Of a DNA stretch of 64,000 nucleotides, positions 7,839 through 15,729 are shown piece by piece. Every line of letters begins with the position of its first letter. Position 1 is the first letter of the stretch. Under the pieces are notes generated by a model that was given only the letters and a program-made list of their open reading frames with translations, was not told where the DNA came from and made no database searches. A program made the position numbers and the translations under genes. Origin of the DNA: Streptosporangium sp. NBC_01755 (GTDB lineage Bacteria; Actinomycetota; Actinomycetes; Streptosporangiales; Streptosporangiaceae); the NCBI RefSeq assembly GCF_035917995.1, contig NZ_CP109131.1, positions 4,898,001-4,962,000 on the forward strand, written 5' to 3'.

Positions 7839-8936
7839 TCATTTGGAGACGCTCCTGCGAGTCGAGGTCTTCGGGCGGGCGGCGGACCTGGTGGCCCTGG
7901 AGGCGGAGTTCGCGGTACGAGAGGCGGACGCCGAGGTTCGCGATGTGGGTCTGGTGGCCCGTGTTGCGGGTTTGGTGGTTCGTGCGGTGGTGCCTGTGGC
8001 CCGGGACTTGGGTTTGGTGGCCCTGGAGGCGGGTTTCGTGGTCCGGGATCCGGTTGCTGTCCGGGATCTGGTTGTGGTCCGTGAGGCGGACGCCGAGGTT
8101 CGCGATGTGGGTCTGGTGGCCCGTGTTGCGGGTTTGGTGGTTCGTGCGGTGGTGCCTGTGGCCCGGGACTTGGGTTTGGTGGCCCTGGAGGCGGGTTTCG
8201 CGGTTCGTGCGGTGGTGCCTGTGGCCCGTGTGGTGGGTTTGGCTGTCCGCGCGGTGGCTGTGGCCCGGGATGCGGGTCTGGTGGCTCGTGTTGCGGGTTT
8301 GGTGGTTCGTGCGGTGGTGCCTGTGGCCCGTGTTGCGGGTTTCGCGGTTCGTGCGGTGGTGCTTGCGGTCCGTGTTGCGGGTTTCGCGGCCCGTGTGGTG
8401 GTGCTTGCGGCTCGCGTTGCGGGTTTGGCGGCCGGTGTGGTGGTGCCTGTGGCCCGTGTTGCGGGTTTGGTGGTTCGTGCGGTGGTGCTTGCGGGCCGGG
8501 TGGTGGTTCTTGCGGCTCGCGCTGCGGGTTTCGCGGCCTGGGCGGTGGGTGCCGGAGTCCGGGGTACGGAGATTGGGGAACGGCCCTTCCCTCGGGCACG
8601 CTGAGCGATCATCGTCCCGACCCCGATGGCGGCCGCCACCGGCCACTCGATCAACCCCACCACAGCCAGGGCGCCGAGCCCTCCGTAGTAGGCGATGCGC
8701 TCAGGCGGTGGAAGGAAGGATCTGGCGGTGTCGATGGCTTGGCCCGCCTCCTGCCGGCTGACGTGAGGCATGTGAACATGCGGCGGCCGAAACTGCACGG
8801 TCATCATCGGAAGGTCCAGCTTCAACGAATGGCCGGTCTGCTTCCGGACTGACGGTGCGTGCGCGGTGGACGCGGCGGGTGTGGTCGGCTTCCGCGCCGT
8901 ACGGGCGCGTGACCGGCTCGCCTGAGCTACTGCCAT
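7839..8936 (-). CDS. membrane-anchored protein with long basic Ala/Thr/Lys/Arg repeat tail
   Basis: 365 residues. A basic N-terminus is followed by a conserved-looking stretch (LDLPMMTVQFRPPHVH, then a helix with SRQEAGQAIDTARSFLPPPERIAYYGG) and one or two membrane segments (GGLGALAVVGLIEWPVAAAIGVG). The remaining about 240 residues are repeats on the theme AKPATRATGTT/ARTTKPATRA, strongly cationic and without Asp or Glu, like histone-H1-type tails. ATG with GAGGAGGG upstream fixes the start. It precedes the P-type ATPase by 78 bases on the same strand, so the two are probably co-transcribed. The tail could bind DNA, RNA or acidic polymers; the ATPase's Asp/Glu-rich run is a possible partner (speculative). 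Confidence 0.75.
   Translation of the reverse strand: MAVAQASRSRARTARKPTTPAASTAHAPSVRKQTGHSLKLDLPMMTVQFRPPHVHMPHVSRQEAGQAIDTARSFLPPPERIAYYGGLGALAVVGLIEWPVAAAIGVGTMIAQRARGKGRSPISVPRTPAPTAQAAKPAARAARTTTRPASTTARTTKPATRATGTTTPAAKPATRAASTTTRAAKPATRTASTTARTAKPATRATGTTARTTKPATRATRPASRATATARTAKPTTRATGTTARTAKPASRATKPKSRATGTTARTTKPATRATRPTSRTSASASRTTTRSRTATGSRTTKPASRATKPKSRATGTTARTTKPATRATRPTSRTSASASRTANSASRATRSAARPKTSTRRSVSK
7921..8200. repeat. 118-bp perfect direct duplication inside the basic repeat gene
   Basis: Bases 7921-8038 are repeated without any mismatch at 8083-8200, an offset of 162 bases (54 codons), so the reading frame is kept. Around it the coding sequence is a looser array of 33-36-base modules extending to about 8550. 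Perfect identity in such a low-complexity setting points to recent duplication or gene conversion. Confidence 0.9.
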
Positions 8937-9143
8937 GATCCCTCCTCATGGGAACCGAGGGAAGGTGCAAATGGAGCCCGCAGGAGGCCGATCACGCCTT
9001 CTACGTGCGTTTATATGGCCTGAGTGCCATGCTCGTAATCTTCCTCGAATTAGAGACGTGAAACTTGTACTGGCCAGTGAATCGGATATTGAGGGAGGAA
9101 TCTCCGCTCCATCGGGCCGTATGCCCCCTCGTTCCGGAACGTT

Positions 9144-10346
9144 CTAGGAGAGGTACGGCTTGAGCTCGCGGCGGGCCACGGTGCGAATGTGAACCTCGTC
9201 CGGGCCGTCGAATATGCGCATCGCGCGAGCCTGGGCGTACATCGAGGCGAGCGGGACGTCGTCGGCGAGCCCCATGCCACCGTGGACCTGGATGGCGCGG
9301 TCGATGACATCACACGCCATTCTCGGAGCGACGACCTTGATCGCGGAGATCTCCGAGGCGGCCGCCTTCACGCCGACCGTGTCGATCATCCATGCGGCCT
9401 TCAGGGTGAGCAGTCTGGCCTGCTCGATGGCCAGCCGTGATTCGGCGATCTGCTGCTGCACCACGCCCTGCTGGGCCAGCGTCTGGCCGAAGGCCACCCG
9501 GTTGGCGGCACGGGTGCACATCAGCTCCAGGGCACGCTCGGCCATGCCGATGGCGCGCATGCAGTGGTGGATGCGGCCGGGGCCGAGACGGGCCTGGGCG
9601 ATGCGGAAGCCGTCCCCCTCCTCCGCGATCAGGTTCGAGGCGGGCACCCGGACGTCCGTGAAGACGATCTCGGAGTGGCCGTGCTGCTCCTGGTAGCCGA
9701 AGAGCGGTAGGTGGCGGACGACCTCCACGCCCGGCGTGTCCATCGGGACCAGGATCATCGACTGCTGGCGGTGCGGGGGGCCGTCCGGATCGGTCTTGCC
9801 CATCACGATCAGGATCTCGCAGCGCGGGTCGGCGACTCCGGTGATGAACCACTTGCGACCGTTGATCACGTACTCGGAGCCGTCGAGCCGGATGGAGGTG
9901 GCGATGTTGGTCGCGTCACTTGAGGCCACGGCGGGCTCGGTCATCGCGAATGCCGAGCGGATCTCGCCGGAGAGCAGGGGCTTGAGCCACCGGTTCCGCT
10001 GCTCGGGCGAGCCGAACATGTGCAGGACCTCCATGTTCCCGGTGTCGGGGGCCGCGCAGTTCAGTGCCTCGGGCGCGAGGTCGATGGAGCGGCCGGTGAC
10101 CTCGGCCAGGCTGGCGTAGTCGAGCACCGACATGTTCGACTCGTCGGGCAAGAACAGGTTCCAGAGACCGCGTGCGCGCGCCTCGGACTTGAGCTCCTCC
10201 ACTACCGGTGGTAATTCGTGGTTGTCGTAGCCCCTGGCCTGGCGCCATGCACGGTAGACCGGCTCCGCCGGGTATATGTGAGTTGCCATGAAATCGGTCA
10301 GATTGGCGAGGTATTTCTGAGCCTTGTCGCTGAGCGCGAAGTCCAT
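9144..10346 (-). CDS. acyl-CoA dehydrogenase
   Basis: 400 residues, typical size. The start [20 protein letters not shown] fits the long-chain-type branch with an HIYPAEPVY helix; [16 protein letters not shown] is the flavin-binding motif, [12 protein letters not shown] follows, and the C-terminal domain has the dimer/flavin motif [15 protein letters not shown] and ends in a [17 protein letters not shown] tail. It would oxidise an acyl-CoA to the 2-enoyl-CoA and pass electrons to ETF. The ATG at 10346 is preferred over an upstream ATG because it matches the family start. Upstream lies a 14-base TetR/KstR-type palindrome (10401-10414), consistent with control by an acyl-CoA-responsive repressor. 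Confidence 0.9.
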   Translation of the reverse strand: MDFALSDKAQKYLANLTDFMATHIYPAEPVYRAWRQARGYDNHELPPVVEELKSEARARGLWNLFLPDESNMSVLDYASLAEVTGRSIDLAPEALNCAAPDTGNMEVLHMFGSPEQRNRWLKPLLSGEIRSAFAMTEPAVASSDATNIATSIRLDGSEYVINGRKWFITGVADPRCEILIVMGKTDPDGPPHRQQSMILVPMDTPGVEVVRHLPLFGYQEQHGHSEIVFTDVRVPASNLIAEEGDGFRIAQARLGPGRIHHCMRAIGMAERALELMCTRAANRVAFGQTLAQQGVVQQQIAESRLAIEQARLLTLKAAWMIDTVGVKAAASEISAIKVVAPRMACDVIDRAIQVHGGMGLADDVPLASMYAQARAMRIFDGPDEVHIRTVARRELKPYLS

Positions 10347-10400
10347 GGCGGCAAGTTTGGCACCACCCCTCCTCCGGTTGCTCACCGGCCACACTTAGCC

Positions 10401-10414
10401 TGGAACCCGTTCCA
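10401..10414. promoter_or_regulatory. KstR/FadR-type TetR operator between acyl-CoA dehydrogenase and HAD gene
   Basis: TGGAACCCGTTCCA is a perfect inverted repeat with a 2-base centre and fits the TnnAACnnGTTnnA motif known for mycobacterial KstR and related TetR repressors of acyl-CoA genes. It lies 55 bases upstream of the minus-strand acyl-CoA dehydrogenase and 14 bases before the plus-strand HAD gene, so it could control both divergent promoters. A related motif is at 60269-60282. Confidence 0.6.
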
Positions 10415-10427
10415 CTAAGGAGGACAG

Positions 10428-11072
10428 ATGTTCAAGGGCGTGCTGATCGACTGGGGTGGCGTGCTCACCGTCGGTCTTTCCGAGGCGGTCGCGGAGTGGA
10501 TCGTCGACGAGAGGCTCGACGCGGCCCACTACCGGCAGGTGATGCGCGAGCTTGTCATCCACGCGTACGAGGGCTCGGAGAACGGCGAGAACGTGATCCA
10601 CGCTCTGGAGCGAGGGGAGATCTCCGGGCTGGACTTCGAACGCGACCTGGCCGCCCGGCTGATCACGACGGACGGCGTGCCGCCGGCCGCCGAGGGGCTG
10701 CTGGACAGGATGTTCTCCCGCTTCCACCGGGTCGAGCCGATGTACGAGATGCTCCGCGTGGCCCGCGCCGCCGGGCTGCGCACCTGCCTGCTCTCCAACT
10801 CCTGGGCGAACGAGTATCCCCGCGAGGGCTGGGACGACGTCTTCGACGAGGTCGTCATCTCGGGAGAGATCGGTATGCGCAAACCCGAGCAGAGGATCTT
10901 CGAGCACGCGCTCGGCAGGATCGGCCTGACCGGTGAGGAGTGCGTGTTCGTCGATGACATCGAGGCCAACATCGAGGCCGCCCGGCAGTTCAGCATCGTC
11001 GGCGTGCACCACCGCGACCCCGAGGTGACCATCGCCGAGTTGGAGATCCTGTTGCGGGTCCCGTTGCGCTGA
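10428..11072 (+). CDS. HAD-superfamily hydrolase (subfamily IA)
   Basis: 214 residues. Motif I is LIDWGGVLT (nucleophile Asp in DWGG), motif II is CLLSNSWANEY, the conserved Lys lies in MRKPEQRIFEHAL and motif IV is CVFVDDIEANIEAAR. The helical cap is inserted between motifs I and II, as in class IA phosphatases. The start has AAGGAGGA at 6 bases. Members of this branch include small-molecule phosphatases and epoxide-hydrolase N-domains; the substrate is not evident. It is divergent from the acyl-CoA dehydrogenase and shares its operator-bearing upstream region. Confidence 0.85.
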   Translation: MFKGVLIDWGGVLTVGLSEAVAEWIVDERLDAAHYRQVMRELVIHAYEGSENGENVIHALERGEISGLDFERDLAARLITTDGVPPAAEGLLDRMFSRFHRVEPMYEMLRVARAAGLRTCLLSNSWANEYPREGWDDVFDEVVISGEIGMRKPEQRIFEHALGRIGLTGEECVFVDDIEANIEAARQFSIVGVHHRDPEVTIAELEILLRVPLR

Positions 11073-11209
11073 CGCCCGCTCGCCCGGCCGGGAACGGATC
11101 GTGTCACTTCGCGCCGGCAGTGCCACCGCGGGTCGCCGGTACTGGCACACTCGATGCGTGAATCGGCGCCGAACCGGAGCCGATGTCGGAGAGATAGATC
11201 GAGGCATGG

Positions 11210-11716
11210 ATGCGCGTCTACCTGCCGTGTACGCTCCCGGCGCTGGCCCGCGTGGCCACCGTCGGAGAGCTCGGCCCGGCCCCGCTGACCGGCTACGCGG
11301 TGACACCCGCGTTGATCGAGTGGTACGTCTCGGGTGACACCGAGGAACTGGAGTACGTCGCACTGACCGAGGCGGCCAGGGATTCCCTGCGGATGCTGGC
11401 CGCCGACCGTGCCGACGGGGTGGAGGTCGTCGCGCGGCGGGTGGTCGTCGCCGTCGACGTACCGGAGGGCGACGTGAGCGCGAGCGCCGACCTGGAGGAG
11501 CGCGCCCGGGTACGGCTTGCCGCGGCGGTCCCGCTGGCGCGGATCGCCGCCGTTCACGTGGACGACCTGTCGGCGGTGAAGGACGTCGAGGCCGCCGTCG
11601 CGGCGCTGCCCGCGGCCGACCGGGGCGACGACGACGCCCGGTTCACCGTGGACGGCGCCGAGGCCAACGAGCTTCTCTGGTACGCCACCCAGGAGATCCC
11701 CGACCTGGTCGGCTGA
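11210..11716 (+). CDS. uncharacterised actinobacterial protein (DUF6912-like)
   Basis: 168 residues, soluble, Ala/Val/Asp/Glu-rich. It begins MRVYLPCTLPALARVATVGE and contains a central VVARRVVVAVDVPEGD strand pair and a C-terminal NELLWYATQEIPDLVG. I believe it belongs to a widespread actinobacterial family (probably DUF6912) with no known function; that family name is from memory and uncertain. No catalytic motif or membrane segment is visible. GAGG five bases before the ATG supports the start. It stands between HAD genes on the same strand. Confidence 0.6.
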   Translation: MRVYLPCTLPALARVATVGELGPAPLTGYAVTPALIEWYVSGDTEELEYVALTEAARDSLRMLAADRADGVEVVARRVVVAVDVPEGDVSASADLEERARVRLAAAVPLARIAAVHVDDLSAVKDVEAAVAALPAADRGDDDARFTVDGAEANELLWYATQEIPDLVG

Positions 11717-11722
11717 CCTTCA

Positions 11723-11786
11723 CCCCGCCTCCCGGTCACCGCCGGCCGTCCCTTTCCCCTGTTCGGGGTCCGGGGGAGAGGCGGGG
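11723..11786 (+). terminator. long GC hairpin after the DUF6912-like gene
   Basis: CCCCGCCTC at 11723-11731 pairs with GAGGCGGGG at 11778-11786, with an inner C-run/G-run hairpin. There is no U tail, as usual in actinobacteria. It lies 7 bases after the stop codon. Confidence 0.5.
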
Positions 11787-11875
11787 GGCTTCGTGTCGTG
11801 AGCGTCCGGTGAGCGGGCCGACTACCTTGTCGCTACGCCGCTCCAGCGGGGGGTTTCGCTATCCTGGAAGGCGAT

Positions 11876-12508
11876 ATGAGACACATTGTTTGGGATTGGA
11901 ACGGCACCCTGTTCCACGACATCGACGCCGTCGTCGGTGCGACGAACGCGGTGTTCGAGCCGTACGGTCTGGGCTCCTACGACGTCAACCGTTTCCGTGC
12001 CGTCTACACGCGCCCGATCTGGGCCGCCTACGAGCGCATGCTCGGCCGCGCCCTCCACGAGGGCGAGTGGGAGATGCTCGACCTGGGCTTCCACGACAAC
12101 TACCACCGGCTGATGCTGGAGTGCGGGCTGGCCGACGACGCGCTCCTCGCTCTGGAAAGCTGGGGGAACGCGGGAGGCAGGCAGTCGCTGCTGTCCATGT
12201 GGGCGCATGACCGGCTGCTTCCCAAGATCGCGGAGTTCGGCATCGACCACCACTTCGCCCGGATCGACGGTCTGCGCAGTGCGTCCGGCGGGCACAAGGC
12301 CGAGTCGATGGTGGCACACCTGGCCGCGCTCGGCATCGACCCGGCCGACGTTCTCGTGATCGGCGACAGCCTGGACGACGCGCATGCCGCCCAGCACGTC
12401 GGCGCGCACGCGGTCCTCTACACCGGCGGCATGACCAGCCGATCCGACCTGATGGCCTGCGGCGTCCCGGTCGTCGACACCCTCGCGAACGCCCTCGACC
12501 ACGCCTAG
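11876..12508 (+). CDS. HAD-superfamily hydrolase (phosphoglycolate-phosphatase-like)
   Basis: 210 residues. Motif I is IVWDWNGTLFHD (Asp nucleophile and the +2 acid position taken by Asn, an unusual choice since most members have Asp), motif II is LLSMWAHDRL, the Lys is in SGGHKAESMV, and motif IV is VLVIGDSLDDAHAA. The DWNGT form of motif I is common in an actinobacterial subgroup of Gph-like proteins. GGAAGGCG lies before the ATG. It is the second of three HAD genes within 3 kb; they share little sequence and look like separate acquisitions rather than a recent duplication. Confidence 0.8.
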   Translation: MRHIVWDWNGTLFHDIDAVVGATNAVFEPYGLGSYDVNRFRAVYTRPIWAAYERMLGRALHEGEWEMLDLGFHDNYHRLMLECGLADDALLALESWGNAGGRQSLLSMWAHDRLLPKIAEFGIDHHFARIDGLRSASGGHKAESMVAHLAALGIDPADVLVIGDSLDDAHAAQHVGAHAVLYTGGMTSRSDLMACGVPVVDTLANALDHA

Positions 12509-12685
12509 ACCCTGTCCCTTGGATCTGGATAGGTCACCGTATCCGAAAAATAGCTACAAGTCGGGTATATGAACGACGGGGAATTGGGGTGGAGTTTCGT
12601 TGATTGGGATGTTCACTGCAAATGGGGCACCAGTGCAGGGCAACCCCACCCAAAACTAATGTTTTCGGCATTGGAGGCGGTCGTT

Positions 12686-13471
12686 GTGCGCCTCGGGCCG
12701 TACCCTGGGCATCCGCACCCATTCCGGGAGGCTCCGATCAACCGCCTCGTTCTCTGGAACATCGACCTCACCCTGGTCGACGTGTCCATCGTCACCCGCG
12801 AGGCATACGCCGAGGCCTTCCTCGCTGTCACCGGCAGGCCCCTGGTCAAGCTGACCCAGCCCAACGGGCGCCCGGACTCTGAGATCGTCTTCGAGATGCT
12901 CGCCATCAACGGGATCGTCGCCGAGGACGACCACCTCCCCAGATTCCTCGACACGCTGGCCACCTCCTTCGGAGCCCGGCGCAGGCGCCTGGCCAAGGAC
13001 GGCCGGATGATGCCCGGGGCCCGCGACGCGCTGAAGGCCGTGGCGAGGCTCGACGGCGTGGTCCAGTCGGTGCTCACCGGCACGATCAAGAGCAACGCCG
13101 GGCACAAGCTGACCGCGTTCGGCCTTGAGCGGTACGTCGACTTCGAGATCGGCGGTTACGGCGAGGAGGTCTATCCCAAGGCCACCCTCCTGCAGGTCGC
13201 GCAGGGCCGGGCCAAGCAGAAGTACGGGGCGACCTTCGACGGGAGCAACACGGTGCTGATCGGCGACTCGGCCAGGGACGTCCAGGCCGCCAGGATCGCC
13301 GGGGCCGCGATGATCGGCGTCGCCTCCGGGCGCTCCCTGGCGGCCGAACTGCACGAGGCCGGGGCGGACCTGGTGCTGCCCGACCTCTCCAACCCCTCCG
13401 AGGTGGTGGCCGCCGTGGCCGGCCTCACCTCCCCGGCCCGCCGCGCCGGTCACTTCCCCGCCGGCCGCTGA
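12686..13471 (+). CDS. HAD-superfamily hydrolase
   Basis: 261 residues from a GTG with GGAGG eight bases upstream; an ATG at 12659 or 12569 would lengthen it but lacks a ribosome site and lies in an unusually AT-rich stretch (about 12520-12680) with poor codon bias. Motif I is LWNIDLTLVDV (Asp in IDLT), motif II is SVLTGTIKSNAGHK, the Lys is in EEVYPKATLL and motif IV is VLIGDSARDVQAAR. It is a phosphatase-type HAD of unknown substrate, third of the local HAD series. Confidence 0.8.
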   Translation: MRLGPYPGHPHPFREAPINRLVLWNIDLTLVDVSIVTREAYAEAFLAVTGRPLVKLTQPNGRPDSEIVFEMLAINGIVAEDDHLPRFLDTLATSFGARRRRLAKDGRMMPGARDALKAVARLDGVVQSVLTGTIKSNAGHKLTAFGLERYVDFEIGGYGEEVYPKATLLQVAQGRAKQKYGATFDGSNTVLIGDSARDVQAARIAGAAMIGVASGRSLAAELHEAGADLVLPDLSNPSEVVAAVAGLTSPARRAGHFPAGR

Positions 13472-13630
13472 CTCCTGTCCGCATCGATGGCCGGATGGAT
13501 ATCGATGCTGGTGGTGACGTACTTTCTGGGTGCGGCGGCAAGGACGTATATGACTGATCCACATGGATTGCCGGGGCGATGTGTGAACCCGGGGGATGAC
13601 ATTCGGTTGGGGCGCCGAGAGGATGGGGCC

Positions 13631-15613
13631 ATGGTTGAGGAAGGTGCGCTGCTCTGGGAGCCCTCCCCGGAGGTTGTGAGGAACGCGAAGGTCACCCGCT
13701 ATGCGGAGCGGCTGGGCCGGGCCGGTGACTACGAGTCCCTGTGGCAGTGGTCGGTTGACGCCCCCGCCGAGTTCTGGACGTCGATCTGGGACTACTTCGG
13801 GGTCGTGGGGGAGCGTGGTGACGGGCCCGTCATGTCGGGGGAGATGCCCGGCACCGAGTGGTTCGCCGGGTCGACGGTGAACTATGCGGCCAACGCGCTG
13901 CGCGGGGCCGCGTCCGACCCCGGGCGGCTCGCGGTGGTCGCCCGCGACGAGGCGGGTGGGCGGCGGACGTTCACCCGGGGCGAGCTGGCCGAGGAGGTGG
14001 CGCGGGTCCGTGCGGGCCTGGCCGCGCTGGGCGTCGGGCGGGGCGACCGGGTCGCGGCCTACGTGTCGAACGTCCCCGAGGCGCTGATCGCCTTCCTGGC
14101 GACGGCCTCCCTGGGAGCCATCTGGTCCTCCTGCTCGCCCGACTTCGGGGCCTCCAGTGTGATCGACCGTTTCACCCAGATCGAGCCGAAGGTGCTCGTC
14201 GCGGTCGACGGCTACGACTACAACGGCAGGAGCTTCGACCGCGCCGCGGTGGTCCAGGACATCGCCGCCAAGTTGCCGACCCTGGTGGCGCGGGTGCAGA
14301 TCTCGGCTCAGGATCAGCAGGACGCGCAGGACGCGCAGGACGCGTCCGAGAACGCTCCGGCGCCGGAATCAGCGGTTCGTACGGTGAGCTGGGCAAAGCT
14401 GCGCTCCGTAGCGGGGCCGCTCGACTTCGAGCCGGTGCCGTTCGGGCACCCGCTCTGGATCGTCTACTCCTCGGGCACCACCGGGCTGCCCAAGCCGATC
14501 GTGCACGGCCACGGCGGTGTGGTGCTCGAACACCTCAAGGCGATCTCCTTCCACCAGGACCTGGGCGAGGACGACGTCTTCTTCTGGTACACCACCACCG
14601 GCTGGATGATGTGGAACTACCTCATCGGCGGCCTGCTGGTCGGCTCGACGGTGGTGCTCTACGACGGGGCGGCGACCTACCCGCAGACCGACGAGCTCTG
14701 GCGGCTGGCCGCCGAGGAGGGGGTCACCTACTTCGGTACGGGCGCTCCGTACGTGATCGCGTCCATGAAGGCCGGCCTCAAGCCGTCGGGTCTCGACCGG
14801 CTGCGGGGGCTCGGTTCCACCGGCTCGCCGCTGCCGCCCGAGGGGTTCGGCTGGGTGCACGACACGCTGCCGGACGTGCAGCTCGGCTCGTTCTCCGGCG
14901 GCACCGACGTGTGCACCGGCTTCGTCGGTGCCGTCCCGCTGCTCCCGGTCCGGGCGGGCGTGATCCCGTGCCGCTGCCTGGGGGCGAAGGTCGAGTCCCT
15001 CGACCCGTCGGGCGCCTCGGTGATCGGCGAGGTCGGTGAGCTGGTGGTGACCCTGCCGATGCCGTCGATGCCGGTGATGTTCTGGAACGACGCGGACGGG
15101 TCGCGCTACCGCGACAGCTACTTCTCCGAGTACCCCGGAGTCTGGCGGCACGGCGACTGGATCAAGATTCTTCCCGACGGTGGCTCCGTGATCTACGGCC
15201 GCTCCGACTCGACACTGAACCGGGGCGGGGTGCGGATGGGCACCAGCGAGTTCTACCGTGTGGTGGAACGTTTCGAGGAGATCGCCGACAGCCTGGTGAT
15301 CGACACCGGTCAGCTCGGGCAGGAGGGCCGCCTGCTGCTGTACGTCACCATGGCCCCGGGGGTGCCCCTGGACGACGACCTGGTGATGCGCCTGCGCCGG
15401 GAGCTCAGGGAGATGCTCTCCCCGCGCCATGTGCCGAACGAGATCATCGAGGTCCCCGGCATCCCCCGTACCCTCAGCGGCAAGAAGCTTGAGGTTCCCA
15501 TCCGCAAGATCCTCCTCGGCGTCCCCCCGGAGAAGGCCGCCAACCTCGACGCCATGGCCAACCCCGAGGTCCTCTCCCACTTCGTCCCGGAGGCCGACAC
15601 CGCGCGACGCTGA
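13631..15613 (+). CDS. acetoacetyl-CoA synthetase (acetoacetate-CoA ligase)
   Basis: 660 residues, the family's normal length. An ANL-superfamily enzyme: the P-loop YSSGTTGLPKPIVHGHGG, the segment GTDVCTGFVG, YGRSDSTLNRGGVRMG, and the adenylation-domain Lys in RTLSGKKLEVPIRKIL. The N-terminal LWEPSPEVVRNAKVTRYAERL and FWTSIWDYFGV are characteristic of AACS rather than acetyl-CoA synthetase. It activates acetoacetate with ATP and CoA, linking ketone bodies or leucine/PHB breakdown to acetyl-CoA. The ATG at 13631 has a GAGAGGA site; an upstream in-frame start at 13487 adds a non-homologous 48-residue tail. A short Gln/Asp repeat (QDAQDAQDA) sits in a surface loop. Confidence 0.92.
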   Translation: MVEEGALLWEPSPEVVRNAKVTRYAERLGRAGDYESLWQWSVDAPAEFWTSIWDYFGVVGERGDGPVMSGEMPGTEWFAGSTVNYAANALRGAASDPGRLAVVARDEAGGRRTFTRGELAEEVARVRAGLAALGVGRGDRVAAYVSNVPEALIAFLATASLGAIWSSCSPDFGASSVIDRFTQIEPKVLVAVDGYDYNGRSFDRAAVVQDIAAKLPTLVARVQISAQDQQDAQDAQDASENAPAPESAVRTVSWAKLRSVAGPLDFEPVPFGHPLWIVYSSGTTGLPKPIVHGHGGVVLEHLKAISFHQDLGEDDVFFWYTTTGWMMWNYLIGGLLVGSTVVLYDGAATYPQTDELWRLAAEEGVTYFGTGAPYVIASMKAGLKPSGLDRLRGLGSTGSPLPPEGFGWVHDTLPDVQLGSFSGGTDVCTGFVGAVPLLPVRAGVIPCRCLGAKVESLDPSGASVIGEVGELVVTLPMPSMPVMFWNDADGSRYRDSYFSEYPGVWRHGDWIKILPDGGSVIYGRSDSTLNRGGVRMGTSEFYRVVERFEEIADSLVIDTGQLGQEGRLLLYVTMAPGVPLDDDLVMRLRRELREMLSPRHVPNEIIEVPGIPRTLSGKKLEVPIRKILLGVPPEKAANLDAMANPEVLSHFVPEADTARR

Positions 15614-15662
15614 CCGTCCTGACCCGCGGGGACGACGTCTCGGGACGGAGTTCGCCGATCGG

Positions 15663-15696
15663 GAGACCCGGCGGCCCGGTAAGGACCGGGCGTCTC
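15663..15696. terminator. hairpin between convergent acetoacetyl-CoA synthetase and BBE-type oxidase genes
   Basis: CCCGGT/ACCGGG with an AAGG loop (15675-15690) inside outer GAGAC/GTCTC arms. It lies between two gene ends facing each other, so it may stop transcription from both sides. Confidence 0.45.
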
Positions 15697-15729
15697 GGAC
15701 GGCGAGGCTCCCGCCGGCGGTCCCCGAGG

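Noticed and set aside
7843-8600. Long plus-strand frames over the basic repeat gene (253 and 319 codons)
   Set aside because: They are mirror frames of a repeat-rich gene; the minus-strand frame has the ribosome site, the membrane domain and the operon context.
12534-12722. 62-codon minus-strand frame in the AT-rich region before the third HAD gene
   Set aside because: No ribosome site or recognisable sequence; the region is better read as leader and promoter DNA.
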